Assembly (NCBI RefSeq): GCF_015832195.1
Contig: NC_052046.1
Span: 45,704,473-45,768,472, forward strand
Reading direction: 5' to 3'
Length of the DNA: 64,000 nucleotides
Source: Motacilla alba alba
Lineage: Eukaryota; Chordata; Aves; Passeriformes; Motacillidae
Shown: piece after piece, positions 23,301 through 35,049 of the stretch
How positions within the stretch are numbered: the stretch's first letter is position 1
How the letters are laid out: each line of letters begins with the position of its first letter
Notes under the pieces: generated by a model
Told to the model about the DNA's origin: nothing
The model's input: the letters and a program-made list of their open reading frames with translations, nothing else
Database searches by the model: none
Translations under genes and position numbers: made by a program

Positions 23301-26300
23301 AGGACAAATATATGGCTGCAGCCCATCAAGGGAGCAAAGCTATACTGAGTGCCCTGAGTGCTGCTTGTAGAGGAGAGAAAGACAAAAGAAGGCAATGGTA
23401 TTTCTACTCTTCCCCTGCCACTTAATGCCATTATAATTTTTCAAACCAGTCGCCCCCTTGTGCAGGTATTAATGCTGTTCATATTCAGTAAGTAAATGTC
23501 CAGCAGAGAAAAGTGAGTCAGTACAAGGTGACTCATGTGAGCAATGTCTGCAGCCCCAGCAGGTTCCATGAAATAGTCAGGCTTTTATGATATTAATGTG
23601 ATTATTCGTCAGATGAAACCTAAACTGAAACTGGTTTGAAATTTGATACAGCAGTCCCTCAGCATGTGTCTGTCAGATTTAGAGAAATATTAGAACAGCA
23701 AGGGTCATTAAAAACTGCCAACACCTTTGCATTCCCAAATAAATATCTTTTAAGAACCTCTTTCATCACAACACATGTTTAAAAGGTACATAGATTTACA
23801 GTACATTTTAAAAGCCTCAAAAGATATTTTCTCTTTACAAAAAAACCCTCAATTCTTATAACCCCTCAATTCTTGTAAGTAGTTTGTTTTGTTAATGTAA
23901 TGTATTCCCATAGCAGAAGGAATACTTTGCCAAGGCAAACATGCTCATGATTACATTATCCATAAACCTGAAAGGAACATTCTGCTTAAGATCAAGATTC
24001 AGACCTGCACAAAGCTACTCCAGCTGCACAGATAATTACAAGCTGTGCAAAATTTGTGCATGGTAGCTGTCAGAGGACTTACACCAGCAGGAATGCACAT
24101 GGGCATACATTTCTGTTAGGGCTTACATGGGCATTCTCTCTACAGAGCATTAAGTTCTTAATGCAACACTTTAGAAATAACAAAAGAAAAACTGCTACTT
24201 CTTATCCTATTAAATCCTTTTCCACACTGCTATTATCATTACATCATTCTTTTATGCTCCACTGATACTTTTTCAATTCCAAAACACATTAGAAGATTAA
24301 TACAAACTCTGCCCAAAAAAATCACATATCCCCAAAACATTTCAGGAAAAGCCAAAAAATAAATACTATCAAAAGATGGCAAAAATCAAGAAGGAAGAGT
24401 ACAATTTTCCAAACAAACTACTTGCTGACTTACAACTGCACAGAGATTAATAAAAGTTTTGCAAAAAAAAAAAAAATATGGGGATGTTCTGGCCACAGAA
24501 AGGACTTTGAAAACCACTAGGATAAAAAATGTATCCAACAGTGGTAAACTGGCTGTTTTCTTTATTGGATCAGACCAAAGGCACCACAGTATCTGTAGCA
24601 CTGGTTGACTTCTGATAGAACCTCTTTGCCTTCATGTCCTTTTGCAGCACCAAGCTACAAAAGTTTGCAAGCTCTGCCATGCGTTTATCTCAGTACCTGA
24701 GCACAGCTTAGGTCACTCGATCCGAGTTGATCTCATCACCATCAGGCAACACTCACTTCACACACTCCTGACAGCAAATTCGTCCAACCTGCTCCAAGAG
24801 CCATCTGGAGGGATTTTTGTAAATTGCATGCCTGTTCATGTGGCAGAACAACAAGGAATAAACAAGTCTTCATTTTTTTGCTGGATTTCTTTCAAATAAT
24901 TTGAAGTGCACTTACTCACATCATAAATAATAATGCCAAAACAATCTAACTACTTAACGACAGTCTGTGAACACTTTTAGCAACCAATCTCTCTAACTAT
25001 ATTCATTAAATTATTTGTAGGTGTGTCAGAGGTTTTGCTCTTCTGGGACAGAAGGCAGGTTTTCCATTAAGTCATTATTTGTTTTGAGGTTCTGTAAAAT
25101 TCCATTTTATAACTGTAACCTTTCATAGTCTTCAATACAGACTGTATAGACTACAGCTGCAGTTTACTCATATTGATTGTTACATGCAGGGGGAAGGCTG
25201 AAATCAGGATGCTCTCTATAGCTTCACTATTGAAGATACAGGAAGAGGGGACAAAAGAGCAACTGCGATTTTAAAACTTCCCTACTACCATATATTGGAT
25301 GGAATCAAGAACTACCACAGCACCTCAGAAATCATATTCCATCATATTCTGGTTTGTGCTATATAGGAAAGCAAAGCTACACCTAAAAAAACCTTGCACC
25401 TCTTTGTGCCCATTTTCCTAGCCAAATTGTCTGAAGTAATTCCGTTCATGGCCTGCTGGGGAGGGGGGGACAATAAATTAATTTGTTTAAGGTTTCTTGT
25501 GTTAGTGAAGAGAAGCAGTTCTTAATGGAAAGATTCCTTGGTGACTGCTTCCCTTCTTTTTCATAGATGAACAACCCCTGTGCCCAAACAATACTCCAGC
25601 AACTGCAAGTCTTGTATGTAGGAAAATGGTATTAGGAGAGTATTTAAATACTGTTAAATTCTGGGGGCAATTTGGCAGCTAGACAATGAAAAGGAGAGTG
25701 ATCAAATTAGTCCTCCAGAGAAAAATATCCCACAGGAGATAGCAATGCTGAAATCCCCCTTCTAGTTAACAGGGAAGCATGCTGGAGTTCCAAATTCATC
25801 AAAACCAGGAAACTCTGGTCAGCACACAAGTTTTTCTTCAGTAACAGCAGTGGAAAGAAGAAACTTCAGTTTCATAAAGATGCTGCAGAAACATAATCCT
25901 ATTTCAGTTTTGTAGCAATTCAAAAGGCAGAGTTATCTTTCTGAAAGTTTAGTTCTATACTGTGCAGGATCTTCTTTAATGGTGATGCTGCTTCATCTGT
26001 CATCCAAATAAGCCAACATTCTGTTCTGCAAGAGTACTGTTATGACTGCTATGTATAGGATATTCTTCCATGTTCTTCCAAATTCTTCCTTCCTCTGCTG
26101 TTTTGGTACTGTGTTACATCAGCCACTGTCTTTCTTTGCCCTCTCTCGGGGCCTTTCCTTCTTGTAGTTGCCTGCAATTTGTTCACTACTTAAAAATCTG
26201 ACACTTTTTGGACTTCTACAATCCTTTTCAGGAAAAAGAAACCTGTTATATTCAGTTTATAGGAAGATGATACTTATTCAAAGCTATTTTCAGCAGTAAA

Positions 26301-29300
26301 GTATATTTCTTTTTATACTTTCATGATCTTGCATTGAAGAGAGATCTCTGAGACGGCTCTGTATTCTAAATCAATCAAAACCAAACTTTTGCTGGCCTGA
26401 TCAGCTACTTCACTGAAAATCTATTAAGGCCACTTACTCCTACTTATGTATCATCACAATCACAGCACACCATTGTGTCATTAGCAGCATAAATTTCAAG
26501 GAGCATAAGTTCACAAATACCAGCAGCAGGTCTATTCCAGTGGCTACCAAGAGAGTCCTAGAGATGCTTTTGATGATGAATCTGGCCAGAAACCTCAGGA
26601 TTCTACAGTTATTTTGTAGAAAGTCTTGAGAGCTGTTTCTAGGAGGTTACTGAATTTCCAGTCACAGAGGGAATATCACTGCCTTGAAAAATCATTAACA
26701 GCTGCAGTCAGAACTTTCCTTCTTGAACCAATGCTATTTCAGACACTCAAACCCCTTCATATTTTCTGCTGCATTTCGCAAGTTCACATTCTAATGCACT
26801 ATAACATCTGCTTTGGAAACATGTGAAGATAACCCATATGAAAGCACTCTAAGTAGATAATTTTAAAGAAAGACTATTTTTAAAATAGTCCAGATGGGGA
26901 ATAATGAGTAAGTTTTTTCTTTAAGTTCATCTCAAGCTCAGAGGCTCCCAGGCTTCAAAGTCACACATCTTGCCTGAAAGATAGGGGGAGGGATATTTAT
27001 AATTGCCTTCCAGCTCCTCTTACTTACACATTCACTGATATTGGAGGTGGGTTTTTTTTCATGTTTGGTAGAGTGGTTGATTCAGCATCTCTCCTTGATA
27101 TGACCACAGTTGCAAGAATGGGTATCAGACTCTGTGCTCTCCAGTCATGCAGTAAATGTGGTCAGTAAGCACAGAGATGCATTGGAAGAGAATACAGAGT
27201 ATGGTGAGAAAGAGAAGGGTAGAAACAAGGAAATGCTAACTTAGTTTCGCAACAGAGTGTGCATCAAAAAGAGTTGGGAGGTTATTGGGAATACTGGGTT
27301 GGGACTGGTGTAAGAAAACTGGGATAGTAGAGTTCTGTGCCTGACTGACAAATATTTTCTTTGTTCTCAAGTCACAGATTCTCAAATTTTTCCATACACA
27401 AAGTCAATGAAGACTCAGTTTTCCCTCTGATTTCATATTGAACTTCAGTTGCATTTTGCATTAAAATTCAATGGTGAATGAGTAATTTCAAAGTAAGGAC
27501 ACAGATAGAACAAAATCTCTTTGATGAGCTAGTCAACATAGTGCCTCAAGAGTCAAGTTATAGAAAATGTGAAATTTCACACAATACTGCAAAACGTCTT
27601 TCCTCTTTTTTAATTTCAAGATTACAAGAAAGATTACAAATTTGCAAAATTTGATGAGAAAAGTGAAAGAAAACTTATCTGCCTTATGCATTTATACAGC
27701 AATACGTCATTGCTGTATAAATGCATAAGGCACATAACCTTTCCCATTCCATCATCACCCCCCCTGAAAATACAGTTATTTTAAAAGTAAGTTGCTGGCT
27801 ATTTTCATCACCTTTTTTCAGAGGAAACTATGTAAACTGAAAAAATAGAACAGATAATAATGTTCCTTTGAGATTTTCAAATGACACCATTACAGCATTT
27901 TTAATATGCAAATTGGACATGATCATTTGTTCTGACCAGGAATTCCATAGACATAATGACTCTTACAATGTCCTTCTCTGCAAGAAGTGAAGAGAAGGGC
28001 ATATATGTGAAGAATGGATTGATGAGCCTTCTCTATTTTATAATAAACTGTCAAAACACTTGAAACTATTGCCCATCAAAAACAAGGACAAAGAAGTATT
28101 TTCTTCTTCTATCCAGTATACTGCATTAAATCTTCCAGAGCTGGAGTTCATTTCCCCATACCAGACCTCATGGTGCTGTGCTTTTCATCGGTAGCTAGAA
28201 AGGTCTTGATAACACACCAGTGGTTTGGCTACTCAACCTCATAAGATGGTAAAATGGTAAAAGCATACTTAGGATTCACAGATGGATCTTTGTGTTTGCA
28301 GTGGAAAACCTGCTGGGCAAAATTCAGCCACTTCATTTTCTTAGTCATTGCAGTAATCATCACTCAGTACTAAATTCCAAAAACATCCCGAATTGGACTG
28401 TGAAGGTGCGATTCTTCATATAATGTTTCTATTGTCACAGCATGATGAGGAAACCACTGTGAATTATAATTATTCTTATATTACAATTAAGGAGTAATCA
28501 TAAAAATGTATTATCCACACTAGTATGAGGCTTTTTGAGGAGAAATAATAAGCTTGTCTCCTTGTGCTTCATTCAGAGATAAGTATTCCTCTGAATAATT
28601 TTAATTTTAAAGTTTAGTTTTATTGATTGCATTTATTGTAGAACAGTTGCATTTGTCAGAATTATGCTCTACATCGGATATTATCATAAAACTTAAAGGG
28701 CTAAATTATTTTACACTGCTCAAGTACCATGCCTTTTTAAGGCTCCCAGTAAAGCTATTTATCAAAAGAAATCTAGTTCATAACTACAGGTTCAGAAAAG
28801 GAAAACATTTAATGTCATTCAAAACCTGCATTACACACATATCCTTATTGGAAAAAAGTGCTCAATCACGTAATTTATCAGCAAAGGGACAAGAGTTTTC
28901 AGTGCTGTTGCTGATGTAATTGGGAATTTCACAAATTTGTTCAATGCTTGCAATTTTGCCCTACAGGTAGTTCTTCTACAATGATGTATTCTGTATCAAA
29001 AGTAGCTGTGGTTTGACATATATTTGTATGATCAGTAAATGCTCTCCACACAATTACCATACTAAACCTTGTTCTAGAAAACGATATCTAGAAAAACCAG
29101 GACGTATGAACTTGTTTTTCCAACATATATAGAAAGATTATTATGAACACCAACAAGAGAAAGTCATAGTTCATAATGAAGATTACACTAGAAACCTGGA
29201 TTTCACTCACCAGACATACTACTTTTCAGTGCAAAGGAAAAGTTAGAGTATTTCAAAGAACAAAATAAAAATGTGGTACTCATTCTAAAATATATATTAA

Positions 29301-31364
29301 ATGCCTTAAGTTATCATTACCCTTTGTATCTCTTGGCTTACACTCATCTGACCTTTATCCTTCTAGAAACAAGCACCTAAAGGCAAAGACCAAATCCATG
29401 TCTCTTGTGGCAGACCTTAAAGAAATTACTAAAATTAATAATTAGATATAGTCAAATATTAAATATCCCTTGAGGTATCTTCATGGTCTATAATTTTACT
29501 GCCCAAGTCTACATTAATTCAGTGATCTCAGCATTAAAGTAGTATTGAGATATTAGTCTAAAGGTAGTCAAAGGTTGCCACACATCAGTAGACAACTCGA
29601 GGCAACCTTCAGTAAGATTTTTTTCTATCTACCAAGATATCATAGCAATAAAAAAATTCCTAACAATAAGGCAAAAACATATCATTAGCTACCAGACAGA
29701 TGTTGGTTTACAGTCATTATTACAACTCTCTTTCCAAAATCAGCTAAAATGTGTTCAGAAGCACAAGCAGAGTTTCACTGATAAAAATTCTAAGAGATCT
29801 GGTAGAATGCCATTCACAGGTGTTTTCGTTGTTCTTTACCCATTCATGACTCCTGTTTTCACCACTTTAAATCCTAAATATTCATGACAGGCACAGCAGG
29901 CCCATCCATACACTAATCTGTTCACTCACTGCACTGAGTTACAGTCTCTAAAGATAAACCAGATATTTCTCTGCTACTGGTCTAATATAGTGAGCTAAAG
30001 AAACCTTTTAGGAAACTCCCAAGTTCTCTTCCCCATTTCGGGATGTCTTTTCCTTTTGCCCAGTCCCTTCATGGTACAACCTTGTGTCTTAGTAGAAGAC
30101 ACACTACAGTTCTCCATGCTTTTTAGATAATAAGTTTTCATATGCCTATTGGCATGGAAAAATTATCTCATGTCACAATCACAGAGGTAAATGACATGCC
30201 AAAATAAAGGACTTTTGGGATGGGATTATTTTCCTGGATGATTTTTTCAGTCATGATGGTATGGCTTCTCCTCTTGCTGAAGAAGCCAGTAGTTTCTCAC
30301 TCATCTGTTCCTCCAACTCTAAGAATTATGTCCTTCACTTATGCACACAAAGAGAGTTTTATTCTCTCTCAAACCCTTATGTCTTATTCCCCCTACACTG
30401 TCATGGGTCTTTCCAGTTCCTAAAGCCCGAATACCACAGCTACAAAACCCTAGTGAAAATGTGGTGCAGATTTCAGCCCAGGAAAGGTAGTGATGAACAG
30501 CCTGGGGATAGGAATTGAACACCACCCTGGACAGCATTTTACCCCACAGAAGCACATACCCCTCACATGACAAACTGGAAGGGAACAAGTGCCTTAGCCT
30601 CCTTGCTTCCAATATCCAGCCCATAGATTCTTTATGAGTGTTCCTAGCCACATTACCAGTCTCTGTAAATTCAGACATTGAGAGAAACAAGCCACAGGAG
30701 AGCACAGATTTGCAATTCTACATCATCTCATCCAGTATAGGGAATGGGGGTGCTATTATGTATACAGACAACAAATGCAGTTTCAGTTGGTATTCACAGG
30801 GATTTATGAGATTTATGATGAAAAGAGGAAAGTGCTTAAGCCTCTGAAAGTTGATTAGGATGTTTTCCTCTCTGTCTAAATCACATTGCTCACCATCAGA
30901 TGCTAAAACAGCAGATGGAAAGGCAACCAGAATGTGAAGTTTACCTAGGAAAAAATATCATGCTGTGTTGCCCTGATTTTTTAAGGTTTTCTAAGCCTTC
31001 TGATATTTACATTCTTGTAACGAACTTTCTCACACACTTTCTTTAAATAACTCATTGTTTTGAATTCCTTTATGGAGGAGGAGAAATTTGATGGACTGTT
31101 GGTTTGTCCAGTGCCATTGGAGAGGTGGCACTGTCACCCTCCAATTCACTGTCACTTTTAGAAAACTATAGATGTTGGAGTCAAAAAATTAATGTTCCCC
31201 TTTTTTCTTCACCTTGAGAACAGCGGTGTGCATGTCGTTCATTTCGTGTCCTATAGTGACAATGCTGTGTACACTATACCATCTTGAAAACTGTCTTGTA
31301 CATCCATGCAGCAAGAGCATAACTGACTCTGGAGGATGCAAACCTTAGACCCAAGCCTGGATCC
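20313..31364. other. Eleven kb of AT-rich DNA, no gene seen
   Basis: No supported host exon or transposon. Notable contents are a GC-richer patch at about 21290-21660, a near-perfect hairpin at 27675-27737 (separate entry), and two copies of a CCTCAATTCTT motif near 23850-23875. Open frames stay below about 130 codons. The flanking repeats do not show whether this is an intron or intergenic DNA. Confidence 0.5.
27675..27737. other. Near-perfect 29-bp inverted repeat (hairpin)
   Basis: The left arm (27675-27703) and right arm (27709-27737) are reverse complements except for one position, around a 5-nt spacer ACGTC. The inner 23-24 bp pair without a mismatch. The arms contain CCTTATGCATTTATACAGC and its complement. 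The length would suit a short-hairpin RNA precursor, but a fold-back duplication made during DNA repair, or a tiny palindromic mobile element, is equally possible. No promoter or target-site duplication is evident. Confidence 0.9.
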
Positions 31365-31700
31365 ATGATGTGTTGAATGTTTTTTGGGCCCTTCACTACA
31401 AGAAAATATTGAGGTGCTGAAACAAGTCCGGACAAATACAACAGAGTTAGTAAAGGATCTGGAGCACAAGTCCTATTAGGACCAGCTGAGGGAGTTAAGG
31501 GGTGTTTATTCTGGAGAAAAGGAGACTCAGAGACCTTACCCCTCTCTACAACTATCTGAAAGGAAGTTATAGTGACATGTGGGTCATTCTCTTTTCCTCA
31601 GTCACAAGTGACAGGATGTGAGAAAACAGCCTCAAGTTCCACCAGGGATGTTTAGACTGGGTATTTTTTTCTTGGAAAGGATTGGCAAGCATCTGATGCT
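31365..31700 (+). mobile_element. CR1 LINE, short 3' UTR fragment
   Basis: CR1 3' region truncated at both ends. Matching blocks are 'TTTTGGGCCCTTCACTACAAG', 'GGATCTGGAGCACAAGTCC', 'CTCTACAACTATCTGAAAGG', 'GAAAACAGCCTCAAGTTCCACC' and 'GGATTGGCAAGCAT'. The 'clear CTCTACAACTA' version points to a CR1 subfamily different from the copies at 18.8 and 44.4 kb. It has no tail. Confidence 0.85.
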
Positions 31701-33739
31701 CAAAGACCAGTAAGGAAGAAAAGGCTTCTTTCTTGGAGTCCATCTGGTTTCTAGATGTCTAAAAAGATTAAATATGCACAAGCAAAAGAGAGGCAATCCT
31801 TTTCTTACAGTAATGGGAGATAGAGAGCGTGCTGAACTCTTTCTGACACAAGAAAGTGCCTGTGATCCCCACACAAGTAGTCCCTTCTCATATGGAGTTC
31901 TTCCTCATGCAACACCTTATCATTTTCAGGCCTCTCATATCTGATAGTGCCTAGGAAACAAAGCAGTATCTTAACAATCAAGAATCCAAACAGCTTTTGG
32001 AAGACAGGTGGATCTTGACCAAAACCCCACATGAAAGCATCCATGGGATCTGCAGAAGTTCTTATGTAACCAAATACATTGCTAAGCTCTACAGAAGCAG
32101 GGAAATTTGAACAATCAATGAATCAGTAGGAAAACTGGGTATGTAACAGATGATGCATACAAATTTCTGATTATTACTAAGAAAAAGAACTACCACTTAT
32201 TTTTACATTTAAACTTCAATGGCTGAGATTCTACTGGTTCACAGGCGCCTCTTAACTTCCAGCCTCATCTTAGGTTTCATAGACATTAATAAGTAAGTCA
32301 CTGCCACCCAAAAGCAAGAGTAAATACAAAACAGAAATTTAAAATAATTTCATGTTTTATTTAATGTTACTTTTAAAGACATTTTAGGGTACTATATCAA
32401 TTGTATTCACCATCAACTGCTGGGGTTCGATCCCAGCTCAACATAAAAACACTACACCATTGATGTTACAACAAAGGGACTTAGCTTACTAAAATCAGAA
32501 TCAGTGAAAGTTTTGCTATCGAAGCTGTTAGATGCATGTATAATTACACACTGGTAGCACTGTATTCACCATCATATAAAGGATTCTTTCAGTAGGGAGA
32601 ATTTCTCGCTTTCCAAATTGTAAGACTAAAACTTCAGTATACATAGGCCCAAGGAAAGAGAGTGTTTAGAGAATAAATGCAACTGAAAAATATGTTAGGA
32701 TGTTTTGTCTTTGGCAATGAAAAATCCCAGAATCAATGAGATCAAAGGCAGCCTAAATAAATGTCACCCCCTATACGACATTGTATCTACAGAGTGGTGT
32801 CAAAATGTAGAGCCTTCCAACAGAATATTTTTTACCTGCTATATATACTTCTGTAGCACACCTGCGCACCTAAAGAAGACAACCAGTTTATTTTACAGAG
32901 ATCCCACAGTATACTTGAAAGAGTGTTGTTCTTTAGTATTTCTCCACAGCTTTAGAGCCTAGAAGGTAACAGTCAATCTCCGAGACAGACACCTGCCTCT
33001 CAGGCATATGCATGCTGGCAACTTTCTCCTTACACCTGCCCAAACAAAAGGGAATTACTTTTCATGCAGAGAGACAGCCAGATTGTACAGCATTTTCCAA
33101 AGGCCCTTAAAGGACTTCTGATTTACGGGAAGATGTAATCAACCCAAGAGTAAAGCAGACTCCACAGTTCATGCATCTTTCCTACTTTGTATCTAGCTGA
33201 AGCAGCAAATGTTGTCACTACCTTCTCCAGTAGACTCACTTTTTCTTGGAAGACATGGAGAGAAACAAGGCAGATTTCTGCAGACTAAATATACACGCAA
33301 CTTTTAAGCACAGTAAAGCTAAAGCTAATTCAAGAGTTCTAAAGAATACAGCTGCTTGTTTACAATTATAATGTTTTACGATCATTAAAATTCAAGTACC
33401 TTTGGAGCAGACCAGCATTCTTTGCAGTTGCAAAAAGTAAGAAACACATAGTAGAGAAAATTAAACTGATCCATAGACATGTACCAATACATCTATTCTG
33501 TATGCAAAATCGTTTTTGAGATATTTAGACCCCTCCTTGAAAAGAAAGTAATTGCCTTTCAATCCCCAAAGATTAATCATTTTGGAAAGTGAGCACAAGA
33601 AAATATCAGCTGAAATCCACGTTGAGCAAGAACATTAACTCTAGATATTAGAAATGTTAATGCCATTGGGAACTTTGCTAAAGTTAGTGCTTCCAGGTGC
33701 ACAGATCTTCTCATGGCTCTTTTTCACAGTTTCCTCTTC
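31701..33739. other. AT-rich single-copy DNA left of the provirus
   Basis: No supported gene. It contains a lone tRNA B-box-like palindrome at 32419-32437. Its last six bases (33740-33745 onward) form the target site of the provirus. Confidence 0.5.
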
Positions 33740-33745
33740 CACAAT
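33740..33745. repeat. 6-bp target duplication, left copy (CACAAT)
   Basis: CACAAT directly precedes the 5' LTR and is repeated exactly at 38395-38400, directly after the 3' LTR. Six bp is the size made by class II (alpha/betaretrovirus-like, ERVK) integrases. Confidence 0.95.
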
Positions 33746-34198
33746 TGTCGGAACCCAGGATTCTCCTCTGGGTGTCCTGGATGGCCAGAGCCGCTGGCAG
33801 GGGGCTCTGAGACCCTGGCATGCAGCCAAAGACACACGTGGGGTTTTGATCTTAGCCCGTGGAGCAAATTACCAACTCTGTATGAAGAATTACAAGCCAC
33901 ACACACAAAAGTTTAAATAGTATAGTAGAAGTAGTCACGAAGTAAAGGGTAGGATTTCTGAGTGCTGTACAGGGGGGTTTTAAGCCTTGTACGCAGGGGT
34001 CCAGGTTTTGTACATGGGGGTCAGGAGTTCTAAGATGGAGGGACTTGGGTGTGCCCTGTCCTCTTTCTTTCTCCTTCCTAACCTCCATGTCTTTGGTGGT
34101 GTTGGCACTCACAGATTGGTTTAGAGTAGAAAGTCACCATTCAATATAGATAGTAGGTATTGGAGAAAAAGTATAAACATGTAGTACGTAATATATGA

Positions 34199-34206
34199 TA
34201 TAAAAG
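34199..34206 (+). promoter_or_regulatory. LTR TATA box
   Basis: TATAAAAG lies about 100 bp upstream of the LTR's AATAAA. It is conserved at 38173-38180 in the 3' LTR and at 53237-53244 in the related solo LTR, which supports function. Confidence 0.8.
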
Positions 34207-34301
34207 ATGGCACCAGCCCCTGGGAAGGCAGAGAGTGCCTTTGTCTGAGCTGCTGAACGGGCCACAGCAGTTCAGGGAGAAGAATCTTGTAGATAACCAA
34301 C

Positions 34302-34307
34302 AATAAA
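34302..34307 (+). terminator. LTR polyadenylation signal AATAAA
   Basis: AATAAA in the context AACAATAAACAACCTTGAG. The same signal is at 38276-38281 in the 3' LTR, where it would end proviral transcripts, and at 53338-53343 in the solo LTR. Confidence 0.8.
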
Positions 34308-34422
34308 CAACCTTGAGAACAGACAACAGAAGACTACTGAGTCTTTCTTCGAAGGCACGGGTTGGAGGAGGGACTTTTCCATCTTTCGGGGTCATCCCAA
34401 TCCGGGGGTGAAACCCCACATC

Positions 34423-34440
34423 TGGCGTCCCTGGGTCGGC
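34423..34440 (+). other. Primer-binding site, tRNA-Asn type
   Basis: TGGCGTCCCTGGGTCGGC begins two bases after the LTR end, the normal position for a retroviral primer-binding site. It matches the complement of the 3' end of vertebrate tRNA-Asn(GTT) at 17 of 18 positions; the single difference is the C at position 15. Minus-strand DNA synthesis would have been primed here. The tRNA sequence is from general knowledge; no database was searched. Confidence 0.85.
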
Positions 34441-34713
34441 ACGACTGAAGCAAAGATATAAAACCATCAGACGACCTCCAAACCCAATCTGGGAAGAAGG
34501 CACACTCCGAAGTTCCAGAGAGAGAGAGCAGAGAGCCCGGAACAAAAACATCACCAAGACAAAATCGCCTCGAGAGCAGCCCGGAGAGGAAGAAAACCAG
34601 AAATGTACGTCTGGAATTCCTCGCCTGAAAAACTGCTGGACAGGGACCAGGACCATCTCCGGACCGACCTTGCGTTGATTCAGCTCTTGGTGAGAACAGT
34701 CAAAACTAAGAAC

Positions 34714-34881
34714 ATGGGGAAAGCATATTCCCAGGAACAACTCAGGGAGATTAATGGACATCTTTATCATTTAGCAACAGGGAAAGAAAACAAGGCCTTG
34801 AAACTTTTGGTTCCAGAGAGAGTAATGCGGGAGGAAATTTCGCGGAGTGCCGCGGGGGTACCTTTTATCAGCAGGCAGTAG
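34714..34881 (+). pseudogene. Possible truncated gag start (56 codons)
   Basis: An ATG 290 bp after the primer-binding site opens a 56-codon frame beginning MGKAYS, which fits the MGxxxS myristoylation signal of many retroviral matrix proteins; a longer in-frame start exists at 34603 but lacks that signal. Position and signal are the reasons to suspect gag. The rest (with a basic/helical LREINGHLYHL stretch) does not let me assign a family. The frame ends at TAG 34879-34881. It soon meets another stop, and then stays open through a segment ending RYHLQDLQGAQAHLFQLRE at about 35087. If this is gag, only its first part survives, with a stop. No capsid major homology region was found downstream. 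Confidence 0.45.
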
Positions 34882-35049
34882 AAATGACTCCCAGTCGGGG
34901 GGAGGATACCTCCTTGCCATCCGCAAGAGAGGGAATTGTCTAGCCATCCGCAGACAGGGTTTACTGTTATGAAATTAGGAGGAACAGAACTGACTCTCAC
35001 CAAAAGGTGTGGGGGGGATCGTTATCACCTTCAGGACTTACAGGGTGCC

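Larger units (their letters stand above)
33746..34420 (+). mobile_element. 5' LTR of the provirus
   Basis: Begins TGTCGGAACCC and ends AACCCCACA (TG...CA). A TATA box TATAAAAG is at 34199-34206 and the polyadenylation signal AATAAA at 34302-34307. U3 therefore covers roughly the first 480 bp, R starts about 25-30 bp after the TATA box, and U5 runs to 34420. U3 contains G-rich GGGGGGTTTT and CAGGGGTCCAGG segments that may hold enhancer sites. It matches the 3' LTR at a constant offset of 3,974 bp with no visible difference. Antisense open frames within it are coincidental and recur identically in the other LTR. Confidence 0.96.

Noticed and set aside
32419..32437. A tRNA gene suggested by the T-arm-like palindrome
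   Set aside because: No acceptor stem, D arm or anticodon arm can be drawn around it, and in the canonical T-arm register the stem mispairs.
34141..34770. A 209-codon antisense open frame over the 5' LTR and leader
   Set aside because: It runs through the LTR, and its LTR part recurs identically in the 3' LTR; composition and position mark it as a shadow of the repeat.
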